The translations under genes and the position numbers were made by a program. Positions 1 through 10,333 of a DNA stretch of 64,000 bases are shown piece after piece. The DNA is from Cokeromyces recurvatus. Taxonomy: Eukaryota; Mucoromycota; Mucoromycetes; Mucorales; Mucoraceae. The notes beneath the pieces are model-generated. The model worked only from the letters and a program-made list of their open reading frames with translations, ran no database searches and had not been told where the DNA came from. The stretch spans positions 124,001 to 188,000 of the forward strand of contig NW_026251417.1 in assembly GCF_025118155.1 (NCBI RefSeq). The letters run 5' to 3'. The first letter of the stretch is position 1; every line of letters begins with the position of its first letter.

Positions 1-508
1 TTTTTTATTTTTATAGGGCACCTTTTCATTGCTCTTTAATGAAAGAAGCAGCAAATGTCATGGAAGAAGCATTAAGACAAGTTAAATTTAAAATGCCGTG
101 CGTGCAAGTTATTTCGAATGTTACAGCTAAGCCGGTAGATATAGATATATATATAAAGATATATGAATTTAATATCTAATCTATTATTCCAAGTATACAA
201 ATGCGGATGAGATTCCTAAACGATTAGTTGAACAAATTGTTGCACCTGTTGAATGGGAACGTAGTATTAATTATTGTAAAAGTGAAGATATAAATGATTT
301 CTTATGCTTTGGTCCTGGTAAAGTGTTGGCTAACTTGCTAAAGAAAGAATACCCATTAGATAAAATCAGGTAAAATATATTTATCCAATCATGAATAGCC
401 TATGTAACCAATTTGTATAGAACAATCACAAGTGCTGATGATATCTTACAACATGCACTAGAATATAATCGGAAACAAGACCATCCAAATGAGTCTTCAT
501 TTTCATAG
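1..508 (+). CDS. MCT1: Malonyl-CoA:ACP transacylase, mitochondrial (3' part)
   Basis: This is the C-terminal part of a FabD/Mct1-type acyltransferase, which moves malonyl groups from CoA to mitochondrial acyl carrier protein for type II fatty-acid (lipoate precursor) synthesis. Three exons are readable: about 17-134, 194-369 and 421-508, with a TAG stop at 506-508. The first exon carries the conserved segment around the second catalytic residue (APFHCSLM, the His of the Ser-His pair), then a stretch ending VISNVTAKP. The next has the family hallmark FGPGKVLANL near the C-terminus. The active-site GHSLG motif and N-terminus lie upstream of the window, so the gene is cut by the window edge and not broken. 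UVE1 follows head-to-tail about 210 bases downstream. Family assignment is firm; the mitochondrial location is inferred from the eukaryotic family. Confidence 0.88.
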
Positions 509-717
509 GATTAAAAAAAAAAAAAAGGAGTAGTCACAACTTTTCCTTACAGATCGAATTTATATTGGTAACCTTTATGATGATGGATAATTATTACTGT
601 ACAATAAAAGCTGCTTATTTATTTGTCCATTTCTTTTTTTTTTTTGCCTTCTTTTATTTTATGTTAGCTTATTTCTTAAAGCCAAATAGTGTTTTGAAAA
701 AGTTAGTAATAATAGGA

Positions 718-3034
718 ATGGGGTCAAAGCAATTAAGTCAGACAGCAGTTATGAAAATGGAAACAGCTGTTAGCAATGTGCTACCAAAAAAAGAAAAAAA
801 GTTAGAAGAGACGGCTGCTATGATTCCTAACCCAGAAATCATGAATAATAAAAGATATGTTCATGAGAATCCTTTTGCCTTTAAAGGGAGATTAGGTTAT
901 GCGTATGTATCATGATGATAACATGAATAATGTAATTTAAGACTTATTCATATGAATGGTAGTTGTATGAATACTGTTTTACGAGCACAAAAGCCTTCTG
1001 TATTTTGTTCAAGGACATGTCGTCTAGGTATAATATATGATGATGATGATATTCAAAATAAAACTCTTATATATTTGTATAGATACGATTATGAAGAAAG
1101 GCATAGACTATGTCAAGGAACTTGCATTGGCAGTAAGAAATATATAACGTCAAAAAAAAAGGGGGAGAGATTTATATATAACTAAAATATATAAATATGT
1201 ATTTCATATTAGAATGTCGCTGACTTATTAACAATGATACAATGGAACGAAGGTAAAAATAACAAATATCTTTTTTTTTTTCTGGATATCGATTATTGTT
1301 TTAGACAATAAAATTAGATTTATGCGTATGTCAAGTGAAATGTTTCCATTTGCAAGTCATGAAAAAGCAGGGTAATGATGCAAACCATCTTTATACTCTA
1401 TTTATTTATTCTATTTTATAGATATGATATTGACTTTGCTAAGGATGAACTAGCTAAAGTTGGAGCTTTGGTTAAAAAATACAATCATAGATTGGTAAGC
1501 GTAAAAGTAGGCTTACATAATAATAATATCTTATATATATCAAATTGTTAGACTACGCATCCAGGTCAATATAATCAATTGGTATCACTTACTCCAAAAG
1601 TGGTTTCAAATACCATACGAGATTTACATTGTAAGTCTATCATATAAAACTATACTTATTATTCATTTTAATCCTTGTTTCAGATCACGCCCATATGATG
1701 GATTTAATGAACCTTGATCAGGATTCAGTCATGATTATGTAAATATGATAATTTTTTTTTTTTTGAATCTTACTGATTTGCTTTTTTTTTTTTTTTGAAC
1801 ATTGAACATAGCCATATGGGCGGTGTATATGGTATGTAACATAATATATTATTATAAACTTGTATAAATAAATATATATACTTTTATGTTATATAGGCGA
1901 TAAAGAAGCTGCTTTAGCTGTAAGGGGAAGAAAGAAGTTTTGTTATATTTTTTTTTTAATTTTTAATATATTAATATTTATGATAGCGCTTTGAAAAAGA
2001 ATACCTCAAGTTACCTGAACATATTAAACGAAGATTAGTCCTTGAAAACGATGAATTTGGTTATTCTGTATCCGATCTATTACCTATATGTCAAAAACTC
2101 TCAATTCCATTAGTGTTAGACTGGTAAATAAATGAAAAAAAAATTGTTTTCCCAAGGTTATTTAGTATGATATTAATATATATGTATATATACACTATCA
2201 TAGGCATCATCATCAGTAAGATATATACATGCATATATATATATTATGTTTACTTGATAGCAAATTTAATTTCTTATGTATAGTATCAATCCTGGTAATA
2301 TTACTGATTTAGTATCCCTTTTGCCAACTATCAACAAACTTTGGTTTGACAGAGGAATTAAACCAAAAGTATATAATATAAAGATTCAATACCATTATAC
2401 TACTGCTTTACTGATATTATATTATTCTTATTCTTATTTCAAGCAACATTATTCAGAATCTAGAAGAGGTGCAGTTACTGCGATGGAGATGAGAGCACAT
2501 AGTGATAGAGTCAAAGTATAAGAATAATACAATTATTAATACTATTCGATCTTTTTAACCATATATATAGCGTTTACCTCCCACAACTGATGACGTTGAT
2601 CTTATGATTGAAGCTAAAGATAAAGGTAAGAAATAATATTGGTTTGTGCTGAAATATATTTAATTGATTACTTTTTTTTTCCAGAACAAGCTGTTTTCCA
2701 GCTCTTCAAGCTTTATAAGCTAGAAACTGTTAAAGACGATGTCTGGATACCACAAAAAGGCTCTGAAACAACGCAAACAAAAGGCCGCAAGAGTATAAAA
2801 ACAGTTGTAAAGAAAACAAAGACAGCAAATGAGGAAGAGGAAGTTATTTTCAAAGAAGCTACCGAGGTACGTCGAACGACAAGACAATCTGCTACCACTG
2901 CTGTTGCTGCTGCTGCTGCTAAAAGAAAGAAACAGGAGAAAAAAGTCAAATCAAGTGATGATGATATGGTAGATGAAGATAATACAAAAGTAATGACCCT
3001 TAGAAAAAAGGGGAAAAAGTCAAAAACTGCTTAA
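718..3034 (+). CDS. UVE1: UV-damage endonuclease UVE1/UvdE
   Basis: UvdE-family endonuclease, which nicks DNA 5' of UV photoproducts and other distortions to start alternative excision repair. The spliced product reads through KGRLGYA, SVFCSRTCRL, IRFMRMSSEMFPF, THPGQYNQLVSL, HMMDL, IIHMGGVYGDK, LENDEFGYS, DWHHHHINPG, HYSESRRG and AHSDRV, supplying the His, Glu and Asp metal ligands of the TIM-barrel active site. The Lys-rich tail (KRKK, RKKGKKSK) after about 2730 resembles a nuclear-localisation region. I count about 12 exons, several tiny: 1812-1831 (20 nt), 1897-1919 (23 nt) and 2204-2215 (12 nt). I chose ATG 718 because the in-frame extension to 565 is dominated by a T-tract-encoded Phe run and looks like 5' UTR. 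A start at 565, giving a hydrophobic leader, cannot be excluded; fission yeast Uve1 acts in both nucleus and mitochondria. Confidence 0.9.
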
Positions 3035-4388
3035 ATCATATACAAAATTGAATAGATTCAGAAATCTACATAATATAAATATGAGAAAAATAAAACTATC
3101 TACATGTTCAAATAGTATTATTTATAAGAGAGTATCCCCAAATTAGGCATACCATATCAAAATTGCCCAAGACAAATAGTTAATGAAAGGAAACAGTTTT
3201 AGGACAGTAGTCGATATTGCATCCAATCATTCTGCTTTATTGATAGTTGTGGGAGGGCGTTACTATGATACGATTAAAAATATACATATATGGTTTATTA
3301 CAATCAATAAGCATGTAGGTTATAAATATTGATTTGCCATGGTTATTTCCAAAAAGAAAAAAGCAGAGGTATAGCCTATTGAGACTTTAATACAATGATA
3401 TACAATATTGTAGCTCTAGCAGCATTTGATCTTTCTGTTACTTTTCTTTTCTTTCCGCATTTTACTTCTATATAAATATTTGTATACAATAGATAATATT
3501 AAAACTGTCTATAAAAGTAAATATGTACATAAAGATGATGGCTTCCAAATGTACCTACTTGATCTGTATAATATATCAAGTAATTATTTTAATATTTTAA
3601 CAAAATGGAAGGCAGACCTGCTTAGTAGTATTCAATAGATATTTCACTGAAAATTGTGTGTTTGTTTAAATCCTATTGAGAAGAGACTTTAGAATCATGA
3701 TTGAACTGACATCTTAAAATTTCAATACATCGTGTATGAATTAAGTTCTACAGACTTACGACTACTAGAACGTCTTGTGAGAGCTTTTTTTTCTCCCTTT
3801 ACTATCATCTCTTTCAAGAGAAAAGAAAGAGATAAACACCAATAACAACACAAAGAAGAAGAAGAAAACAAAGCCTCCTAGTTTATGCAAAGACAAACCA
3901 ATTCATTCACGGTAAGACTAAGGAATAAATCAATAAAAATTATTATATTAGTTATTAATATGTTTTCCATCCTCTCTTAGTTTCACTTCAAAGTAAATAG
4001 ATTACATATAAATTAGTTGTCACTATTCTTGGTATTTACGAACTTCTTTAAATAATTTGATCAACAATTTAAGAGTCTGTTTTGATATGCATAGGCATAG
4101 ATGATACTTACTTGCAAATAAATATTTCTTAAATCATATCACTCTGGCACTTTTCTACCCTGTCATTTTCCTTATTTCAGAAGACAAATTTTATTATGTA
4201 TTATAATAAATTTGTGCATAGAAATTTGAGCAGTTAATTCTTCATCCAATAAAATTTAATAATATAAAATGGCAATAATAAATACACCCCATCTTCATCC
4301 ATTTTCCCCTTTTCACTAGATTAAAGCCTTTCCTTATTTTTTTTATTTTTTTTTTTTTATTTTTTTTTTAACAATTAAAAAAAAAAAA
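3035..4388. other. Intergenic region between UVE1 and DPM3
   Basis: About 1.35 kb of AT-rich DNA. It should contain the UVE1 3' UTR and the DPM3 promoter. Short open frames here (for example 3426-3638) have low-complexity Phe/Leu/Tyr content and no recognisable motif. A stretch around 3745-3840 reads as a 35-residue charged peptide after an AG acceptor-like site, but no upstream exon could be joined to it. T-rich tracts occupy 4333-4370. Confidence 0.6.
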
Positions 4389-4834
4389 ATGACTAAAGCT
4401 ACTAATACATTAACAGTTTTTTCTATTTTATCTGTTCTTTATCTAATTTTTTATCTTGGTTTTGTTCCTTTGTCTGAGAAGGTTCAAAATGAAATCATTC
4501 CAGTTGTAAAGTATAATTACACATGTATATAAATGTATATGCATATACATGTATATAATAATAATAAAATAAACGCGTACTAATGATGATATTCTAGATC
4601 CCATGGTGGGCTTTAGTTTGTTTTGGTTGCCACTGCCTTGGTAATATTGGTTATGCTTTATTTACCTTCCGCGATTGTCCTGAAGCTTATCATGAACTCA
4701 TGACCGTAAATAATCTAATTGTTTTTTATTTATTTATTTTTTGCTTTGTTTTAGTTTTATATATTAACAGTTTTCTTTAGGAAATTTCACAAGCTAAAGC
4801 AGATTTAAGAGCAAAAGGAATGCAAATTAATTAA
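4389..4834 (+). CDS. DPM3: Dolichol-phosphate mannose synthase subunit 3
   Basis: Small ER membrane subunit that tethers and stabilises the catalytic Dpm1 subunit, which makes dolichol-phosphate-mannose for N-glycosylation, O-mannosylation and GPI anchors. Exons 4389-4505, 4598-4705 and 4781-4834 join in phase to give 92 residues, the same length as human DPM3. The N-terminal half holds two hydrophobic segments (around residues 8-25 and 40-60). The C-terminal half has the diagnostic GNIGYALFTFRDCPEAYHEL and an amphipathic tail ISQAKADLRAKGMQ that matches the coiled region binding Dpm1. It sits alone between UVE1 (same strand) and eS17 (convergent, 230 bases away). The catalytic DPM1 gene is not in this window. 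Confidence 0.93.
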
Positions 4835-5063
4835 ATAACATACAATTAACAAAGAAATATAAACATATGATTTAGCATAGACAGCAAAGAGTGAAAAAAA
4901 AAATTGAGCATAATAAACAATAAAAAGTTTAATTCATAGCACTGCAAAGTCACTTTACTCAATACACACATTGTATGCATTTCACTAAAATGGTCGAAAG
5001 GCTCCTTTATATGTATAATGTTTATGTGAAATTATAAATTTATTTCTGTTTAAAAAAAATAAT

Positions 5064-5699
5064 TTAAGCAGAAGCTTCAGCTTGAGCACGAGGGGCACGA
5101 GAACGGTTATCACGACGACCACGACGAACATCAGCTTGAACAGCAATGGGGTTAGTGACTTGAACACCGGGCAAGTTCTCGAAGTTGATAGCCTTAAGGA
5201 GATCCTTGGTTTCAGGATCAACCTCAATAACAGAGGTATCCAAGGCAGAGAATTCGGGAACATAGTTATCACGACGTTCACGTTCTTCTTCTTGCAACTT
5301 GAAGGAGATACCACGAACGGGACCGCGAGAAATACGCTTCATCAAGTGAGTGGTGAAACCAGCAATCTTGTTACGAAGACGCTTAGATTGGATAATGGAG
5401 ACTTCATCAAGGATCTTCTTGTTGACTTGGAAGTCAAGAGTGAGACGGGGATAGTACTTTTCAATGAGGACACGAGAAGCCTTCTTGACAGTCTTAGTTC
5501 TACAGAAAAAAAAAAAAGAAAAGCGAAATTTAGTAATCTAATCTAATCGACGAAATTGCCATGTCAATTCTGAGAACAATAATCCATCTTTCCATAATTC
5601 TCATGATGTTTATCTATTTACCTAACACGACCCTAAATAATAATCCATCCATCCATTTAGTTTTTTATTGATGCATATGTGTTTGATTCCACTTACCAT
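5064..5699 (-). CDS. RPS17: 40S ribosomal protein eS17
   Basis: Cytosolic small-subunit ribosomal protein eS17. The spliced product is 149 residues, beginning [20 protein letters not shown] and ending in an Arg/Ala-rich tail, with the conserved core [20 protein letters not shown]. Gene structure is unusual. The first coding exon contains only the ATG (5697-5699), followed directly by GTAAGT. The second coding exon is 11 nt (5622-5632, encoding the Gly-Arg-Val-Arg start). The long third exon covers 5064-5499. The arithmetic closes exactly (3 + 11 + 436 = 450 nt). A start codon abutting an intron is common in fungal ribosomal-protein genes and may matter for expression. Codon use is noticeably C-richer at third positions than in neighbouring genes, as expected for a highly expressed gene. 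Confidence 0.96.
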
Positions 5700-7226
5700 A
5701 GTAATCTACTTGGAATAAATTAAAGAGGAGGATTCGTTTAGGTACCAGTGATACTGATTTCATAAATAACAGAATTTTTCAAAATTATTGAATAAATCGA
5801 TTTATGGTCCGGCTCGGATTTTTTTTTTTTTTTTTTTTTGAATTTGATATATCATGCAGAAATTGAAAAAAAAGAAACTCAATTAACTATTATATTATAG
5901 CTGTAGATTATACATGTCTCAATATATTGCTACATTGAATGTTAACTTGGTTGAAGTTAATTAATAAATCGCTAATGTATATATGATAGTCTACTATTGT
6001 TGAATAGTGTAAAAGTTACCCTAATACTGATGAGTCTTCAAGAAAAAAAAGAGATATCAAACTGCAAAATACTACTTTAAACATAGACGATAGAGTAGTT
6101 TTTATCTAATAATAATACTCATGGAGAGCACTATTATGTATATAGAGTAGCCTCGTAAATATGTCTATAGCATTTAAATATATCTAAATCAGTATTCGAA
6201 AGCTATTCTGCTACAGTTAATAATGTAAGAAAAGATAACATTTTAATTCCAAAAAAAACCTCATAAAAGCTATTATTATTTATAGTTGAATAAATTATTG
6301 TGATATTTATAATAGCTAATTTCTACCTTTTTACTCTTAACTTTTTACAACAAGTTTTATCTTTTATTCTTATAATGTAGAATAGGATATGAATCAGTCA
6401 ATCAAGTTTACCAATAACGAATTTCTATAGTTTCTTCGAATCTAAAGTATATCGATTGTACTTCTACATGATGACAGTAAAACTGGCTTTATAACGTGAA
6501 AGTGTTAATATTTGTGTGTTTATGCTAAATCATTAATGTGCTTTTTTATGGAAGCTATTTAATACTTTAGCTTAAAATGGTCCTTTATTTCATATATTTC
6601 AACATTTTACTTATTATAAGTTAATATGATAGTTTACTTATATTGTAATAACCTTTTTGATATTATCATTACTAATTTACTTGCATTATTTCTCTCTTTT
6701 TTTTTTATAGTCATTTTTTTTTATTATTTTTAATTGTTGTACATTAAGTTTATTTAATTCTCAAATCTTCTAGTGTCTTTTGAGAAACGTTCATGCATTT
6801 GAGCCTCTAATCAGTATAATCATTTTCCGAAGACAGTTTTTTTTTTTTTTTTTAAATTTCTATTTTTCATATTATCCAATGAAAATTATTTGATGTTTGA
6901 GCTTGTTGAAAAAATTTCGAAAAATAAACTTGAGGACTGAAAATACTATTTTAAGAAAATTCTTAAGTTGAGCAGAGAGTTGTAAAAAAAAAAAAAAAAG
7001 GAAGGAAAAGTACAATTTTGTAAGTAACATTGCATTACGCGTTTATACATGTTTTAATCTCTTTTTTTTTTTGTAATTTCTTTGAATTATTTAGTTGTTT
7101 GAATATTGTATTGTGTATCATACTATATCCCTTCCCTCTTTTTTTTTTTCTTTTCTTTTTCTTCCTTTCTCTTTAGGCATTATCGTAAATAACGAAAAAG
7201 AATAATTAAACAATAACGACGACATT
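5700..7226. other. Intergenic region between eS17 and the BTB-like gene
   Basis: About 1.5 kb separating two divergently transcribed genes, so it should hold both promoters. It is AT-rich with poly(T) at 5820-5839 and 6838-6853, poly(A) at 6984-6998, and pyrimidine-rich runs at 7063-7072 and 7138-7170 just before the BTB-like start, a common fungal core-promoter pattern. No open frame of convincing coding character is present. Confidence 0.6.
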
Positions 7227-8425
7227 ATGGTCCAAGTTTTACCAATCAATTATAATAACGAACATTATAAATCGAACAATTATGAATATCAACAACAACA
7301 TCCACCCCCTCCTCCTTTGCATCAACAGCAAATGCCTATACCCATGCCTGTTCCAATGATCAATCATCTTATGCCTCCTCATCATCCTCCTAATTTCTTT
7401 CATCATCCACCTCCACCTCCTCCTCTTCAAGCAATCTATCCAGCTGACCAACCAGCTGGACAATACATTGATTATGCTAGTGGATATCACCCAACTATGG
7501 GTTTCATTCCTCAAGGTAAGTAAAAGCATCAATCTTTATATACACATGTGTTTAACAATCTTTTAAAGGTGGTTATTATTCGGACATTACAGTCTATGTC
7601 CCCACTTTGCAAAAACATTATCCATTAAATACTACCATTCTTTCTCGATCACCCGTCCTCTATCAGCGTATTATGGAAGAACAATCAAATACACTTGAAT
7701 TGGATCTTTATGTACTTCCTGAGACATTCCATACGATCATTGGTCATTTGAGTCGCCCTTTGACACCTCAAGAGATTATGTTTATTGCTACTGAGAAACC
7801 TCAGATGGCCATTGAACTATTGGAAGCTTCGGAAGAATTGGGACTTGATCCTCTTTTGGATGCACTCATGCTAGCTCTTAATCAAAATTTGACACATCAA
7901 AAGACGGCAATGACTTATATTGAAGCAATGGATCCTTATCAACCTTTGGAGGGAGAGGAACCACGTCGTTGGGTTGAAACACTTGAAGAGTATATTGTAT
8001 TATTTATGGTTAAAAGTCTTTCGACTCAATTGGAAGCATTTTCGACAACTATTAAAGTCAGTGGTAATGTGTTGATTGGACAGGTAAACGCATGCGGCTA
8101 TATGCCTACACGTACACCCCCTATGCGTGGTATGATGGATTTGGTACGAGCTTATGCTGCATTACCTCAACATTTGATGATTCGCTGTCTTGAACATCCC
8201 GAATTACCTGTTCAAGACGCTATTCAACGTTATTATTTTGCTAAAAAAGTCTTATCCATTGTTGCTTTTGACAACCGATTTCATCAACGACAGAATCAAC
8301 CTCAATTAATGGCAGTCATGTTATTTGAAAAGGGATTGGATACAGTAGCTATAGTTAAGCAAACTGGAATGAAAAAGGGATGCTGGAACCCTAAATTGTA
8401 CGAACAGTTATGCAATTCAGTTTAG
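7227..8425 (+). CDS. BTB/POZ-like domain protein with Pro/His/Gln-rich N-terminus
   Basis: Two exons (7227-7515 and 7569-8425; intron GTAAGT...AAAG). The first encodes a low-complexity N-terminus rich in Pro, His and Gln (runs such as HPPPPPLHQQQ and HHPPPPPPLQ), probably disordered and suited to WW/SH3 or transcription-factor contacts. The second begins GGYYSDITVYVPTLQKHYPL, with the BTB-type pattern D-x-V...H..IL..RSP (TTILSRSPVLYQ), followed by about 200 residues of mainly helical sequence without a recognised catalytic motif. Fungal BTB proteins of this type are usually uncharacterised adaptors or nuclear factors. The role here is unknown; the BTB call is by pattern and moderate. It converges on the F-box gene 198 bases downstream. 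Confidence 0.7.
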
Positions 8426-8622
8426 TATATTTTTCTTGCACTGTTTGTTGTATATGTTGTTGTTTTAATATAAAAGATGGTTTTTTTTTTTTTGTTCTCT
8501 CTTGTATAAATATTATATTTGTGTCTTTTTATAATTTTATGTATATATTTAAGAGAGAGAAAATAAATAAATAAAATAAATAAATAAAAGTTTAATAGAC
8601 GAAATAAAAAGTTTATTTCTTT

Positions 8623-9249
8623 TTAAGGGTAAAGATAAATACTCTTCTTGAAATCATCCACATAAACTCTCAATCTAGCATATTCTGGTGCAATAATATC
8701 ATCTATTTATACAAAAAAAAAAAGAATTAAACATTCTGTCTCCATTTTATAAAATAAAATAACACTATGATTCTATTTTACCTTCACTATAAGCTCTTCC
8801 TTGTACGCCATATACTTTAGATAAATAACCCCAAAGCTTTTCACTTACAATGTCACCATGTGTTTCTGGTGAAGGACGATATTTATCCATAGGCAATCTA
8901 ATGTTTGGATCCAATGTACCATTTGCGCGTGCTAGTTTCTGATTTGTTATCTTTGTTGGTAATGGTGATCCTTCACCTGATATGTTAACAAGTAAGTACA
9001 AGTAAAATGGATAACTAACACTAATAAACACTTACGAGTTCTAAATAACATCCATGTTCTTCCCCATTGCTTTTCTACTAAATAAAATTTCAACGACATA
9101 TCTTCTCTTCTTAATTCTTGAACGTATAATTGATGCTCTGCTTTACGTCTTTTATCTAAATCTTCTTCTGACTCTGGTGCGTTTATGTATTCCACAATTG
9201 ATTTTACCTTAGGCCCATCTTCTTCTATCATTAGCTACATATTGGATGT

Positions 9250-9284
<35 letters not shown>

Positions 9285-10079
9285 GAAAAAAAAAATTTGT
9301 AATAAAATTATATCTATCCCTCCCTTCCTTTACCTTACGAGGATCGCCACATTTGAAACAATACAAGTCACCTGTTTCTAGTTCTAATTGAATAGGATAA
9401 TAATTGTCATTATTTTCGGTATTATTTTTTAAACAAGAAAGACAGGCTACACAGACAAAGAGTTAATAAAAAGTTAGTATTTATAAATCTTAGATTTTTT
9501 TTTACCTTCAATATGAGTATCATGATGCATATTTAAATAAACAGCATGGTCTAAATGACATAAATCACACATGGCCTTATCATCCTCGTTCTTGTTGTTT
9601 CTGTAAAGAACTCTTTTTACTTCGATAGTTAAATCTGAAGGATCACCTAAATGAGGACAAGCACTTTCTTTCGCTGTCATGTTATTATTAGCTGCTTTAG
9701 CGTTATCTTGTTCTATTGTTTCTTTTTCTTCATGAATGGGGCTTTCGTTTTTATCTGACTGCTTAGCAACGGTTTCCTGTTGCTGATCCTTTTCTCCTGA
9801 ATCTGCTGTGTTCTCGTCACCATTGGCAACAGTACCACTTTTTAAGTCTTTATAATATTGAAGCCAGCTTGGTTCAGTCGAAGGTTTGGCTGTGACACGA
9901 TAATCGCGTTCAGCCAATCGTCTGAACACTAAATCATCTTTGATCAAATGACGAAACGTTTTGCAAGTCAAAGAAAGTTGAAGTATAGAAGAAGCATTAA
10001 GAAAAGATGCAAGATTGACAAGTACTTCTGCAGTTAATTTTTCTATTTTTGTTGTGTTTTTGAATATCGTTGCCTCCAT
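8623..10079 (-). CDS. F-box protein with ZnF-UBP-like and DUSP-like domains
   Basis: Five exons join in phase: 10079-9506, 9446-9334, 9234-9036, 8976-8782 and 8702-8623. Residues about 12-60 form an F-box (LTAEVLVNLASFLNASSILQ, then LVFRRLAERDY), the Skp1-binding module of SCF ubiquitin ligases. A Gln/Glu/Lys-rich linker follows. Next comes a Cys/His-rich region with CPHLG, CDLC, CLSC and the late signature GDLYCFKCGD that matches the end of a ubiquitin-binding ZnF-UBP domain, although some canonical His ligands are not evident. The C-terminal third (LVEKQWGRTWMLF, then VSEKLWGYLSKVYGVQGRAY) matches the DUSP fold usually found in ubiquitin-specific proteases. No protease catalytic motifs are present. 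I infer an SCF adaptor that recognises ubiquitin or a USP-type ligand. Confidence 0.78.
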
Positions 10080-10333
10080 TTTCCTTACGCGTGTATATAT
10101 TTGTATAAGAAAGAAGGAATTAAGTAAAAATAAAAAAATAAAAAAAAAAAAATAATATTTTTATAAAAATAAAAAAAATAAAAAAAAAGAGCGTGGTTTA
10201 AAAAGTATGGAAAAGATGAAAAAAAAAAAAAAAAAAAATCTTGACTCCATAGAATTGAATGAAAGAGGAATTAGACTTTATTGGTTCCTTGAAATAGACA
10301 TAAACATAATTTTTTTTTATATATACAAGAAAA

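Noticed and set aside
565..717. In-frame N-terminal extension of UVE1 with a hydrophobic Phe-rich segment
   Set aside because: The segment comes from a T-tract and has no conserved features; ATG 718 is preferred, though a longer form remains possible.
3690..3845. Possible terminal exon reading STDLRLLERLVRAFFSPF after an AG site
   Set aside because: No upstream exon or start could be joined and the stretch is short, so chance cannot be excluded.
6020..6060. CTGATGAG followed by a GAAA-like run, resembling a hammerhead ribozyme core
   Set aside because: Stem II would have only about three base pairs and no stem I or III partner could be found nearby.
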